Part shown: piece after piece, positions 44,164 to 58,500 of the stretch
Layout: every line of letters begins with the position of its first letter
Position numbering within the stretch: the first letter of the stretch is position 1
Assembly (NCBI GenBank): GCA_021613335.1
Contig: JAJTWR010000272.1
Location: 1,152,501-1,216,500 of the forward strand
Origin: Whitmania pigra
Taxonomy: Eukaryota > Annelida > Clitellata > Hirudinida > Haemopidae
Direction: 5' to 3'
Length of the DNA stretch: 64,000 bases
Notes under the pieces: generated by a model
What the model saw: only the letters and a program-made list of their open reading frames with translations
The model's database searches: none
What the model was told of the DNA's origin: nothing
Program-made: the position numbers and the translations under genes

Positions 44164-46430
44164 TACCTAATATAATATCTGACTACTTTTTGTAGCGACC
44201 GGTACTGAATGAATGTGCATTGTTGTTTTCTGCTCTTGTGACTTCATATTTATTTACTTCCTAGGAAATTATCAAGTTTTGCATAAGTGCTGTTTTATTT
44301 CCTGGCAAATAAGTCATGGATTAATAGACGGCTAATGAGGAGTAACGAGAAGATTGTTGATAAATGTTGAAATCGTCGTGTCGCAGAGTACGATAATGCT
44401 CTGCTACCGACTCGTTGACCGGATGCGTTCGTCTTGATCGGTTGCTTTTCATTTCAGGGCCGAGTTGTTCGAGTTCAATAAATTGCTGCGTGCCGATGCA
44501 TCCGTTCGCTCGACTTTGTTTTCGTTGTCGAGACGAGCTGCAACATCGACTCGACTTGTCTTTTGATGGTATGGTGGGTTTTATAACCATTTCGGGCAAG
44601 CTAAATTAGCTTTGAGTCGTTCACGTCTTGCTGTGCTCACTTAAATGGTTGCTGGTGGTCAGGAATAGGAGTGTTGGGTGCATGCAAGAATAAGAATTAT
44701 AATTGAATTAGGGTGTCAGTGATAGGGGTTTTAATGCTTTGCAAAAATAGGAATTCATAAGCATGCCTTTACGTATTTAATGGCGTACAAATATTAGGTT
44801 TAAAATTAAAGGTTTATAATTCATGTTTCGACAGATCCTCGACTGTCATTAAACAATGGGTGCCATCCTAATCATGTTATTTTTTTTTTATTTATGTAAA
44901 AATTCGTCAAGTTTCGGAGCCTGAATGAGTCATACTTGTAATTGGACGTTTTTTGAATTAAATGTTTTCTTTCTCAGTAATTCTTTAAAAAACTTACGCG
45001 TCCAATTTATGTTGTGCATATTTTACTCAACTTCCCGAACATATCACTCGCCTTTCAATTAGGGAAATCCCACTGAGCGAATATTTATACTCAATTCTGA
45101 GAACGTCTGTAAAACCCACCGATTTCTAATTGTCCCGTATGACATAAAGGCATTTTGAGGCAATTTCCATAGGCCGGTAATATGATTTGTCTACCACACC
45201 GTTAAAAAGTTGTGCATCAGAACACTAAATCTCAACTTAAGGCTAGAAGGGGTAACACCAAAAGAAAACGCATGACTTACGATACGTAAATATATAAATA
45301 GATAGAACAGGTTATCTCCCGACCCAACGTTAAGATTAAACGACTGCAAAGATTCTATTCACTTTTCGGGGTCGTCAGCAAAGAATGTTCGATTCTGTCA
45401 TTTTCATTTCAAATTTGTTGCATGCCAATCCACCCAAACAGCTGTTATCCTCAACGCGTAGACATTAAAACTCAAGGTGGCTAAAATCACAGCCAATAGA
45501 ATGACGTTCAAATTACTCTGAAAAAGTTTTGAGCCAAACTTCAGAGTTTCGTCATCCGTTGACATTTACCAAATGCCATCCCCTCGAGTGAGGCATTTGC
45601 AGGAATGCATGTCACGGACATCGCACGACGTCTAGACAAGTCAGAAGGTCATAGCAATTTATTTGTTATGGCAGACAAAAACATGGATGAAGTCAGTTTA
45701 ACGTTTAGTTCACCTACAGATACCAACATTAATCAAGGCAAAGTGAAGAATCATCTAATTCTAAAATCACCATCACAGTCGTAACAATGGATCTTGCACT
45801 CGTGAAAACGTCGGACTTTCTTCGACGGTCCTCGCTCGAAATCCCCCCAAAAATTCCGACCGATCGCGGCCAACGAACTGATCGCAGAAAGGCAACCTCT
45901 AGAGATTATTTGCTCGTACAAAAAGTTTATGACTTTTCGAACTTCAGTCGATGACCGAGAAACCTCGCGGCATCGCGGCCGACTTTGATATGTGCTTTTG
46001 CAAAAGCATCTACTTTTCTCTTCTCTTCGGTGTGATCGTCGACGCAACACAACGATGTTTAATCGATTACATTTTCTGGTTTTATTCTTCTTATTGATAG
46101 CTGAATTAGTTGATAAAATCTTATTTGAAGTTTTTTAAAACATTTTTTTACTCAATGAGGTTACAGGATATCTCTGAACACAGATATATATATATATACA
46201 CATTTACATACGTACATATGTATATACGAGGAATGCGACGGCTGCGTCCCAGAGCGCAAGACGAGAAAGAATTTCACGGAAAGCACGTGGGGGGTCTTTT
46301 CCTCTCTCGTAACGACAAGGCACGTCAACATTTTTATCCCTCCGGTCGCTAACGAAAACATCGCCGCCGAGGAAATGCTTTCTTCGCCCGATTGATTTTA
46401 AAGCCTTCGGTTCGTCTGCCATTCCTCGGA
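44164..46430. other. Intergenic between MANF and Bcl-2 gene ends
   Basis: The MANF 3' UTR and the Bcl-2 3' flank converge here. A TTTCATTTCAG at 44448-44458 followed by AATAAA at 44477 could be a 3' UTR exon or chance. Minus-strand open frames at 45751-46050 and 46204-46422 are GC-richer than the surroundings; the second begins nine bases past the Bcl-2 stop. Neither shows a domain. Confidence 0.4.
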
Positions 46431-49400
46431 TTACATGATCCTGTTCGAAAGAGCCTGTAGTCCCAAGTACGTGTAGAGTTTATCCAACCAGTTCCTGTTG
46501 TTCGGTGACTTTTCTCTGAAGAATTTCTCAAATGTTTCCTGAAAATGTTCAAGAACCCTTTAAAAATCTTATATATGATCACATTATATGATGAGCATTT
46601 TAAAGCTAAACTTGTTTATTTTTCAGAACGACATGTGCAAATAAGTTCGGATAGAATCCAATGGAATCGGGATGCACGGACCGGCCGAAAAGACTGAGGG
46701 AATGAACTCCTTTTCAATAATTGCATTTACATAATAAATATTATTTTTGATTTCCTCTGGCATCATAATTAACCAAAATGTCAACCATTCATCAGTCATT
46801 AGAAACATATTGACCCCAATCAAGTTGAAGTAGAAGCTTTTCTGTTGTAGTTGTTCTTCAATTGCATTCCTGCCTACGAGCCAACAACAACAATGAAGCT
46901 GTCAACATTGCTCTCAAATATGCTGATGTCATAGTCTCATACCATTTTATTAACGTCATGATTTGCTAGGGCTTTCTAATTTATTTATTTTTATGAATGG
47001 AATTAAAATTAAGTACAAAAAATTTACAAGCAATAACCATATTTTTGACATTTTCATTCGTTTATTAACAATATAAGCCGAGTTATTTATTTTTCAAGCA
47101 TCGTGTCATGGGTTGGTACGATCAGATACATAGAATGATTGTTTGGCACTAAAACTATCCATTGGCAACATATTTCAAAGTGAATCACCTTATTTATTAC
47201 ATCAACTGCAATTAATTCATGGGCCAAACTGTCAATTACTTCGTTACGGTAAATATTACTCTATTCATGCTTCTGTGAAATAAATAATATTATTATCATT
47301 ATTAGTCCCTACAGTAAGCATTCAAATGAGTCAATCTGAAGGATCCTGCCACTAATAACAGGAAGCCCACCTAATCTGCTAATAATAAAATCAATTATAA
47401 AATAATAAATATTCAGTAATAATAATAATAAAACCGTTTTCAAGCATCCCGTGATAAGTGATATATTGGACTCTGAAATTTACAATTCGAGGTTTGCAAG
47501 CAAAAGTGCTGCCCTCCCATCGAAGTCAGCCAGAAAGATTATTGAATAAGTTAAGCATCACAATTACAGTCACTTGATAAGGCACATGATAAGGTATCAT
47601 CGCCCAATTAACAAGAAGCAAAGTTAAGCACAGCTTCTGGCTTCTGATGTCATGTAATTAGATTTCAGGTTCCAAAGCAATTACTTCCTTCCAAAGGCTA
47701 ATACATCAGCTATATGTCTTTAAGGGATTTGAGACACTTAAGGATGGATTCTGGCTGAAATGTCGAGTCAGGTGATTAGCGAGATTGCTTTATGGCAATA
47801 ATAACGAGACTTCGTGCATGAAGAAGATACCGAATGTAATTAAATTTATATTTAATATTAATTATCTAATGTAAATAAATAAAAAATAAATATAAATTTA
47901 TATTTAATTACATTAATTTACATTTAATTATTCCGAAACCAAGGTTACAACAGTATTATATATTCAATAATACCGTGTGAGCTATATATATGCCTTCCCA
48001 TGGCATTGACAGAAACTGGACTTAACAATTTTTAATAGCAGCATCGGGGTATAGTGTATAAAATAGGATATAGTGTCAAGTCTTAGTTTGTTGATTTTTA
48101 GTTACAATAACAAACACTGCCAAATTTTAATAGAGCAAGGATACTCTAACTTAAGCAAGATGAAACACCCTTTCAATTTAGCAAACAATTCAATGCTATT
48201 TTCCCATCAGAAAATGAATGTCAACAATGAGAAATATGCCCTTTGACACGACAACATCATCCTAAATATTCGTGAACATTCCTCCGAAGAATCTTTGTTT
48301 TACGAGCTCACCCGAACGGAAGCGAATAATTAATTAGTGATTTCAGTTGAGGATGCACACTAACGTTCTTAACGTGAACAAGGAAATTGATGTCAGCAAA
48401 AAATGATAAAGATTACGACGATTCCATCAGATCCTGAGACAATTAATTGAGACGATTCTTAAGCGCATTATTACCTCGAGTACTTCCGCTTAATATTAAT
48501 ACCATCATCCGAACAAATAAATCACTAACTGCTAGCAGTACATTGTACGAATCATTATCAAAGTCACTAGCATCACTATCATCAACGTAGTGGGGTTCAT
48601 CAAAGCACATGAGTCACCCAGCACATAAAAATTAAATGTCAGCGACGACAATCATCTTCGTAATCATTGTCAGTTCCATTTGAGGCACTTCTTCCTAAAT
48701 TATGCAATCAAATGTCCAGGTCATTTTGGACCTGGAATGTAGGACAAAAGGTCGGAAAGAACAAAGATCATCCAGGTGTGGAGATAATTCCTCGATAGTG
48801 ACTAGAGTAGTGACTGGAGGTCCTAAACAAAGAACCTTTCTACGGTTGCGTGCTTGACGCGGTCGCATGCTTGACAATATGAAAGGCTCCGAAAGATAAC
48901 AACACCTATGCATCATTTGCATCAATTCCATCAACCTGCCTTCGAGGAAAAGGAAACAATTCAACAAAAAGGAAAGACATTAACTAGGGTCGGAGACTCA
49001 CAAAGAGAATAATTTTATTATTATTATTATTATTAACGTCATTGTTATGTAACTGGTTCGATCTCGTCTTCTCGATTTATTCAGTCATTACTATTATCAT
49101 AATAATAATATTACTATGCCACGATGTGAAAATCACGATGTTATCAAATATAAGTGAAGTAATAAAACGTGAATTCGAATGAAATTAAAAATACCATTTG
49201 CTCGTTTAAATCGATTTCAATATTAAGCATGACAAAACAGAGGATAAATGGACATGCAATGGATCTCCCATTAATTCTTTTAAATAACATTTTAAAGTTT
49301 CTTCTCACAGCACGTTTAGAACGGTCAGAGCAAACCGTTCACACGAGAAACTACAGGCCTATCACAACCGAGTGAATTCAACATTTTAACAATCAGGAAT

Positions 49401-50855
49401 CTTACTACAAAACAAACAAAAAACAACTTATACTTCCTATACAACCTATAATTCCCACCGGTGTCGCCATCTTACATTTTATTGCCTAATCGATTAATGG
49501 ATGACTTTTGCCTTACACATTTCAAGTGGCAACTTGTTTTTGAATCACGATGCAATTTTAAATGATTGCTGCACTTATGATTCGTGAGATTTTGAGATCA
49601 TGATAAATTTAGTTCTAGGAGCATGCTGCTATGAAGATAAAAGCAGACAATGTTATTATTATTATTAACAATAATTATTAATAATAATATTAATGTTATT
49701 GTTTTGGTTGCCAAAAATGTTAATGTTGTTGTGCAGTCAAAAGAAATAATGAGCAGTGCAGCGCAGTAACCCCTTTTCAAACACTCAATATGCAAGCAAC
49801 ATGCTCAGAGTGTTCAGACGGTCCTTTAAAAGCATCATCATCATCATCATCAGAATGAGCAGTTGGAAATACCAAAAAACTAATTTGCATTCTCATTCCC
49901 AAGCCACTGCCTAACAAATTACATTAATTATTATTCTAGAAAACACAAATAAGTCATTTTAGCAAGACAATTACATACCAATTCATGATTAATCTAAAAA
50001 GATTTTTAGGTTGGCAATTCATTAATGAAATAATAAAGGTTATTTTAAAGCAACTCTGGTCGTCATTGAAAATATTTGCATGAAAAAGCATCTTAATCAT
50101 TAGCTTCCCCAATCTCCTAAGCAAGGTTCTCCAACAAATTCAGAGATAAATCACATTTTGTCTTCATTTGTAGGGTAGGAAATCAAAATTCAAAAGAAAC
50201 TAAGTGGAACTAATTTGTGATTTTAAATGTAAATCAACACTTTACAGGACAGGAACAAAATATTTGGAAATTTAGATTTTCAATACAAGGATAAACCCAG
50301 GAACTGCTCCAAAGCATGACTCCTTCCAATGCAGAAACTGTTGGAATAACAGGAACAAATCTAATCGAAACTCACCCATCCTCCTTGTTCGTTGATCCAT
50401 GTGGAGAAGTGTTCGGAGGCGAATGAATTCGTTGCGGATGCAATTTCCTCGAGGTTGTCTGACTTGTTGCAGTCGTCTAGATGCTGCGCAACACTTCTCA
50501 GGAAAGCAAAAACGGCGACAATTCTCCCCCAGTTGTAGTGTTTGTCAGTGTGCATTTCTTTGAAGACCCGCGTAAGACATTCTCCGGCCTCTATTTTGTC
50601 GAGTTTCTCAATTTCTAATCTCTTGGCCATCCCTTTGAAAACGCGAGGGTTATTTTCGTTCAGTTCGTCCATCATTCTTTGTAGAGTCCCGAAGTAAACG
50701 GACTTCTGTCGTCTAATTCTCTCGGACGGTTGTTTACAAACGCTTTCGACGGTGTTGTAAGATAAAAGTTCGTTCGTTAAATTCGTCAAGCATATTTGTT
50801 CTTGGTACGAGTCGACAGAAGTCGATTTCTCGTTCCTGCACGGCTGAAGAGGCAT
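46431..50855 (-). CDS. BCL2L: Bcl-2 family apoptosis regulator
   Basis: Two exons, 50376-50855 (160 codons) and 46431-46538 (35 codons plus stop), encode 195 residues. Bcl-2 proteins control mitochondrial apoptosis. BH1 is clear (NWGRIVAVFAF, residues 108-118). BH2 is split by the intron exactly after the second Gly-Gly-Trp tryptophan: WINEQGGW (153-160), then ETFEKFF. A BH3-like helix TLQRMMDELN lies at 57-66, with Met where Gly usually precedes the Asp. The multi-BH layout suggests a pro-survival or BAX-like core member; which cannot be told. The C-terminus (YTYLGLQALSNRIM) lacks a clear hydrophobic membrane anchor. The 3.8-kb intron starts GTGAGT and ends TTTTCAG. The start is the first ATG of the open frame; a BH4 is not evident. 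Confidence 0.9.
46623..49470 (-). CDS. Candidate small gene nested in the Bcl-2 intron
   Basis: A minus-strand ATG at 49470 in the context AAGATGGCGAC opens MATPVGII and reaches a GTTGTA donor (exon 49446-49470, phase 1). An 82-codon open frame (46623-46873) preceded by CTCGTAG begins in the matching phase, with RNAIEEQLQQKSFYFNL and DEWLTFWLIMMPEEIKN. AATAAA follows four bases after its stop. Joined, they give 91 residues. No family is recognised. Open frames this long can occur by chance in a window of this size, and other exons may be missing. Confidence 0.35.
46874..50375. other. Body of the Bcl-2 intron
   Basis: AT-rich DNA with short TTA and CAT tracts (49016-49035, 49831-49852). The minus-strand frame at 48695-48967 has no family features. 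Apart from the candidate at 49446-49470 I see no gene. Confidence 0.5.
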
Positions 50856-51261
50856 AACAAACTGAATGTAACTGAATTAAAAGCGCCCGATATTCCCCTC
50901 GAAAAGTTCCAACCAAACCGCAAGCGACGACAGAGCCGACAGCCAAGCGGCGATGTTTTATATACCAACAAATGGCGGATACGCCTTACGCAAAGGACTA
51001 TAATCAAATAAATAAATGGATACGTTTTACGCTCAGAATGATACTTTTACGTTAATTTTTTCAATAATACGGACGCGCACTGTGACTAATGTCGAAAACT
51101 CCGATAATCCCCAAATCATCAGACCTATAAAAAAAATTCGTAAAAGTAAATATATTTTACCGCTAATGCTAATGTGCTTCGATTACTGCGCACCAATCTA
51201 GATCTAACAAACTTTATTAAAAGTTTATTAAAAACTTCACAACAAATACTGAAAACAGCGG
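50856..51261. other. Spacer between SCAPER stop and Bcl-2 start
   Basis: 406 bp between two minus-strand genes. It must hold the SCAPER 3' UTR and the Bcl-2 promoter and 5' UTR. No clear motif is seen. Confidence 0.6.
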
Positions 51262-53552
51262 TCATTCACTGGAAAAATACAGTTGTGCCTCCTGCCACAA
51301 ATGTCTGGGGAACCTTGCAGCCAAGGACATTCGACGATTGATAGGTAACCCTGAGGAATATTTTGTAGTCTAATTTATCATTAATAACCATAACCTTGAG
51401 CAATTTCACTCGGAAAAGTTTTACATAACCAAAATACCAAAAGTCATTAACAAACCTCTTTAGCAAACAAACTCACCACAAAATTGTTTGAATCTGTCGA
51501 CCGAATTCGGCAATCCGTCGTCGCCGGGATGTTCGGACGATCGACCCTTCAGCGAGTTTTCTTCGAGAAAGTTCGACAACAGGATGCAGCTGAGCTCCTG
51601 CTCGAGTATGGCCTTGTTGCCGAGCATTTTGAAGCAGCAACAGATGAGGGTCGGAAACAAAATTCCGGTGAGTTTGGGATCGCTGAAGTATCGGAAGGGC
51701 AGAAAACACAGCTGCTGGAGTATCGTGGGAGGCTGACCGCTCTGGATGATCAGCTGGTTGTCGGAGTTGAGGAGGGCGAAGTGGCCGACGCAAAGGATGA
51801 CTTCGTGCAGGAGAAGATCGTTACTGCAGCAGTTGCAGTACCAGAGCAGGTAGCTGGCAATGTGTCGAAACTCCAGGGACGTCCCCTCCTCGCCGAGACT
51901 CGACTGGGAAACGAATTTCCATTGAAACCGCGGCACGAAACCGACTCGAGGTCAGAACTTCTCCGTAAAAAGGAAAGAAAAACGAAACCTGAAACGTGGA
52001 CGCGTCGAGACGCGCAGCCCGGTTGAGCATCCCGAAGCCGAGGAATGCCACGTCCAGGGTGTGTTTCGGGAGGCAGGGAGGAGGGTTGTTTCCCCGGGCC
52101 GGTGCGTCCGAATGGAGGAGGATGCCGTACATCAGGGACACGATGCCCACCAACTGGGTCGCCTTCAAAGTCAAAATCAGTTGCGTCGGGTCCTCCGTTT
52201 TTTTAGGCTCCAGAATAAAGGAAGTCCTGAGATAAAAATTCTATGAATTTTAACTTGCCAGATTTTAATATTCAAATTTAGGCCATAATTACATTAACCA
52301 ATGACAATTAGTTTGACATAAATTTCAACTCGTAATTTTAGATACTGACTCCGGGGCAGATATGCCTACGAGCGAGGTGACGAGGACGAGACAGTTCTGC
52401 AGGAATTCAGCACCTAAAGCATCTTCGTCGATGGACGATCGGATGTTGTTGAAGTACACCGATATTTTGTCCAGGATGCCGATGCTCACAATGTAACTGA
52501 GATGAACGAGATGCAAATTAATTTCAGGTTAAATAAGAACACTCTATGATTAATCATCAGAATTACAAAAGATCGATAAAGATCAGTTAATTATTTATTA
52601 AAGACCGACTTGTTACTCTACAAGTTAATTTGTCAGTAATAAACGGCAGTTGATGCGCATACGACACGATGCATTCGTCACCTCACAACATCATAGGCTT
52701 GAGACGAAGAAACTTGAAACTCTTCTTTCTTGTTCTCGATCGACTTGCTCTGAGTCGAGGATTTCAACTTCGATTCGTCTGCAAACGGAAGCAATATGGC
52801 CGCCAAAAGTTCAACGAGCGAGCCGACAAACTGGTCGTAGATGAGCTTGCAATGAGGACCGGTTTGTTGAATGGAGAAGTCATCGGGGATCAACACCTTT
52901 CGTTAGAGAAATTATTTAAATTATTCTTAATTAATATTATTCAAATCTTCAGCATCGAATTTTAATATTAAAGGGTTTAATATTATTTAAATGATTAAAA
53001 CAATTGAATAAACATACATTCAGATGCTGTGAAATGAGGTCGATCAATGTACAGATTTTGTTGCTTAGCAACAAATACTGACAGATGTCTGGACATTCAA
53101 GACACATCATCTTCAGGACTGAGGTAAGAAGGAGGAGAGATCTGTGATTGACAGAATGAATGAATCATAATCATAACCTCCATAATTCAGAAAGGCTGAG
53201 AATGATTTTTACTTGTTGGGAATGGGAGCCAGGAACTCCACGGGTGGGTGACCTACGACCTCAAGGAGCTGAAACAATATCGTCAGCCCTCCAATGGATT
53301 TAAAGGTAATCTTGTCTGCAGAGACCTGAACCAAAGGGAGCAACAATGGTGATGATGATAATGATTGGACGTCATTGATTAAGAATCATCAATAATGCAG
53401 ATTACAATGATAAGCAAGATCATAAGTGCATCTTAAATTTATCACACTCCCAGTGCAAAAAGCTGAGCGATATAGCTGGTCATATATCAACAAAATGCAT
53501 CACATTATCATAAATTCAACAATCATTATCATAATCATTATGTATAATGTAA

Positions 53553-53583
<31 letters not shown>

Positions 53584-55472
53584 TTGATAATTTAAGAAAT
53601 AATGACAACAAGAACTTAGCACCATTACTAACATTCTTCTCGAAGATCCTGCAGATCTCCCCGAGGCTCCTATCGAGACTCGACACCCTGCTCTGGGCCC
53701 ACGGACCTGAGCAGACGACGTTCATGCATTTCTGCAAATCCTTCACCACTTTCTGCATTCTGAGAGGTTCAAGAAAGAAAGCCAACTTTGTCACGATTAA
53801 TTCGTTAATAGCAGATGCTTTTGGTAGAAATTATAATTAATTATTTGTTGAAAATAAGCTTGTAACTCGACTTGTTTTTGTGTTGCGACTGGAGACTCTG
53901 AACTTTATTGACAATGGATGCTTCGTATTCACTGCTCCTAATTTTGTGAAGAAATTTCAAATTTTATGCATTTTTTATATTTTCAAAAGTTTAAATGAAA
54001 AATAACAAACCATAAAAAAAGTGACTTAAGCAGAATTCCCAAGTTTAAATAAAGAAACACTCGGCCAATTAAAAACTTGCATCAATCTTGTTCACCTTTG
54101 AATCATCCTTAGTTTTAACTTCTTGCACCTCTTCTTGAATGCCTTCTGTCGTTCCTTCTCGCACGCAGCTCGAGGATCGGGCCGATCGACGGGAGCATCG
54201 GAAATGTGCTGAAGATTGAACTTCTCCTAAAAATATTTCAAACGGACATTTTGCATGAAAAACATCATTGACTGATTGATTGATGGATGGATGGATAACG
54301 AGCGAATGACTAACAATGTCTTGCTGAGAAGGTTGGTTGCCCTGACTGCTGTCGCAGATGGCTTGCAGGTGGGTTTTACCCCTCAGGTGGCTCAAAAGGT
54401 GAACCTCTGAAGGAATCTGGAAGTTTTAATCATTTTAAACTTTTTCAAAACTTAACTGTCGCTTAACGAGTTCAATGGAAGCCGAAATTAAATTAAGGTA
54501 ATTATTAAGTTAGAAACCAGTCGTTATTAGTCATCATGTTATTATTTTTTTAGATTATTGAATCCACTTTTTAACACGAAAACAACAAATCAATAATAAG
54601 CCAGCCGTGAACAACAGCTTGCTTATCTGAAAGAAATTGAAATTATTAAGAGTAAATATTAAAATATTAAAGACATCGATCGGTGGCATCACGAGATATT
54701 AAAGACATCGGCATCCAAAAAGCGAACGAACCAGAACGTTGCAGACGGAGCAGAACTTTTTCTTCTCGTAAGGAGCAAGTTTCGGAGGAGCGTCGTTGTT
54801 GTCGTCGTCGTTGGAGTGATGCTGGAGACTCATCCTGAAGGCCTTCTCCTGGATTGCTTCCAACTTCTCCTTGTGTCTCCTGTCTGTCTCATCTTGCTGC
54901 AACGGTTTCTTCATTCTCTCATGCTCGTGTTCATCAAATCATCGTCGCGACCATCATCGCAATCACCACCATAACCGTCATCGAATCGCCAAACACAAAA
55001 ACGATGACGACATTGCACTCCTACAATTTTATAAATAAATAAATAAATTTCACCTTCTGTTGAATTTTCTTTTGCAGTTCCTCGATGTGGGCCTGTTGCT
55101 GTTTATTGAGTGCTGCCAGTCTTTCCTCCCTTTCTCGATCTCTCGCTCGAGCGGCCTCGACCCTTTCCTTCTCTCGTTCTTGTTGCCTCTGCTCGAAGTC
55201 CGTCTCCCGCTGCCTCCTGCGATCCTGCATCTCCTGCAGACGACTCATCCTCTCTGCTTCCAGAGCTTTCCTTCTCTCCTGTAATACAATCAATTGTACG
55301 AGTTGCAATAAATATTAACATTGTTATTAATAAATTGATATTCGATATTGATTAATTAACGATTAATATTCAAAGCGAACTGACCTCGGCAGCGGCTTCC
55401 TTGGCGGCCTTTTCTTCGTGTTTGCGTTGCCTTTCCTCCTAAGACAATGACAAAAGCATGACCACGAGAAAG

Positions 55473-55503
<31 letters not shown>

Positions 55504-58500
55504 TAATCATCAACATCCTGTAACTATCGTCATCACCTGCATATCTTGAAGTCTTGCCTCAGATTCTTGATGTTTGGCCATGATCTCATGTCTCTTGTTT
55601 TGAGCTTCCAAGGTGTTGATGAATGCAATCTCATTTGCCTGCAAAATTTAAATTCTATATTGAAATTTAAACAATTGAAATTACGGAATAATAACGCATG
55701 TCGTATATTATTAGAATATTAACAGGTTTTATATTAATAGAATAATAACCTTTGTATCCTCTTCATGAGCCTTCTTAACTTTCATCTGCAGTAGAATCTG
55801 CCTCTTCTCTTCTGCCCTCTGCAGTTTCTTCTCCATGCGAAGTCTCGCCTGATTCATGAGTTCGTTCTTCAGGGATTGTATTTCCTCCACCTGTACGGAT
55901 TAAGATGGCCGTAAGATCACCCCGTGGTACTCTGCATTACAACAACAACAACAACAACAACCTTCTTTCTCAACATCCTCAAATTCTCTCCTCTCTCCAG
56001 CAGAGTTTTCTCTCTCAACTCGGCTGCTTTTGCTTGCTTCTCGTCCAGTTGCTGCCTCGACTCGATGGTCAGCCTGCAAGAAATAAATGGACAAGAAATA
56101 AATTTATTGAAACAAAGAACGATTGAATCGACCAAAGTTACACATTTATCAAACTGACTGGAAATAAGAATATTTAAATAGATTTATTTTATTTGTCGTA
56201 AATATGACCGCAAATGGAAGTCCATCCTCCATTTGAGATTATAATAAATATAATAATAATAATAATATTGATAAATGTAATATCCTTCATATGAGATGTT
56301 CTAAAGTGGTGCAAATAGTTTGAACCTCTTCCTCGATGGTGAGGACAACTTTTGAAAAACATGAACGAGTCTTCCCGGAGTTCTCGCCTCGTCCATCGTT
56401 TCCCCCCAAGTTCTGTCCTTCCTCGTGGCCAAGTCCTCTGAACGAGTAATGGTGCTAATGAGAGTTATTTGTAATTATGGCAATATTATAGCAAGCTATT
56501 TCAAACAGGATTCATTAGTATTTTATTATCTTGAAATAACCTTTGTCCCTATCAAATTCATGATCTGCATGTTAAGGTTTTAAAATGGAACCTTCATATT
56601 TTTTCATTATGTCTTCCCACTCGCTCGTCTCTTCGATAAACAATTGATTTGAGTTTTTCAGTGCCTGATAGTCAAGAAAAATTGAGTATTTTATTCAAAG
56701 TTTTTTAATGAATCAATTATAAATTATCTAAATCGACCTGACATAAAAACGAAATAAATGGGTAAATACAACAAATGGATAAATAAAAAATGAACAAAAC
56801 AAGTTAAAGTTCACCTGTTCATCTTGCATTTCTTCCCTCTCGATCTGCCAAAGATAAGTCTTTTCCTCCTGCATGGCGCTCTCCAGCGCAGCTTCGCTTT
56901 CTTCGTCGAGAAGGTTTTCCAGGTTGTCCTCCTCTTTCAGCACGTCCATCAGGGCCTGGTAAACAGGAAGCAGAAGTCATGAGGCTCGCAAATCCGATCG
57001 AACTTCGTATTAAAACTAATTATAATAATAATATAATTTAGTACTTTGTCGAGTTCTTCGTCGTCGACTTCGGGACTCGTCGTCTTCGATTCTCGAGGTC
57101 CCTCTCGAGAGGAAATTACGACCGGATCGCGGTAGCGGCCTGATGATGGAAAATTCAAAATGCTTGTTAGTCGATCGAGTCGAATTTGCAAGCCAATCGG
57201 TTTCACCCACTTGCAAATATGGCATCGGAATTCGGTTCTGCAGCTTCGGCGAAGATATTCGAGGTGGTCAAGATGCCGTCCGAAGAGACCTGCCTAGACT
57301 TGCCTTCATCACGTTGGCATTTGAAGACAGTTGTGTCTATAGACAATGGAATGCCCTGTAAGAGATATGTTACTCATCACGGTCCTGCCAATTTGTATGG
57401 CAATTATGAGTATAACGAGCTTTTGAAATAAATAATTAAAACACAAATAAATTATCATTGATCTCGTTGATAAGGATGGCTTCGGCAAAATGTTGAATCC
57501 GGAAGTCACCTTGACTTCACGTTCCACGCTCGGAGGCAGCCCGAGGATGACCTCGGTGGGTCGAGGGGAGAAGAGAAAGGGGGAGGATGAAGATAACTGA
57601 ACCTCTGGTGGAGTTGTTGCGTCGACGGATGGGATGGAATGGAGAGATTTTGAAGAAAGAGAAGGGGGTCGGCCCTTTCGGCCTGAATTTTCCAGAGGCC
57701 ACAAGGTCTTCTGCTTCTGTTTGCTTCCCCTATGCACAGTCTCCCAACCATCCTGGTCCTTTTCAAATTCTTGTCCTAATTAGTAATTCTTCTAGTTAGT
57801 GAAATAATTAATGCAAAGCCAACCTTGTAAATTATATTGCAACTTAGTTCAAATGTAATTTTGAATTCACATTTTGGCTGTTGACAAATTTCGCATTCAT
57901 AAGGAATCATTCTTACCAGACAGACTTGGGAAATCGACGACAGAGCTGCTGAGGATTTGACTCCCATCTCTGAAGTCGTCGGAGCAGTTTGTTGAACAGT
58001 CATTGATCGATTTGTTTTCGGTACTACGTTTGTTTACGTGGCCGTTTACGTCGTACTTATTATTCGTGCCGTTTCTACTATTATCCTGAATTTTGTTTGA
58101 CTTCTTCGCAACATTTACGTCCTTCTCGGGAGACTTCGTCGTTGAATATGTTTGTCTCGCATTCTTCAAACTCCTCACTCTATCTGCCCAGGTACTCGGA
58201 TTGCTGAATTAAAAAATTTAATTTCAACAAAAAAGATTAAAAGAAAAAGATGAAGGTATTAACACCATTAAGAATTCTAATAATTTTTAATCAATTCATT
58301 CCAACCTTTTATGAGGAACCTCAGTAACATTTGCTTGGGAGGTGAAGTTTGATTCGGAAGCATTGTTGTCGCCTCCGAGTTCTTTCGACCGTTTGCCATC
58401 GTCGAGGCCGATCGATTTATCTTCAACAGTCGAACTTGCCGTCGGGTCGAAACTTTCGCGGGGACCGATGCTCCTGTCGACCGTGCTGTCGGTGGAACTG

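Noticed and set aside
46204..46422. Second cistron starting nine bases after the Bcl-2 stop
   Set aside because: Tempting because it is GC-rich and starts MADEPKALK, but it shows no domain and ends in TA-repeat DNA; most likely 3' UTR.
51484..52026. 180-codon plus-strand frame
   Set aside because: Antisense shadow of SCAPER exons 27 and 28, which match the family closely.
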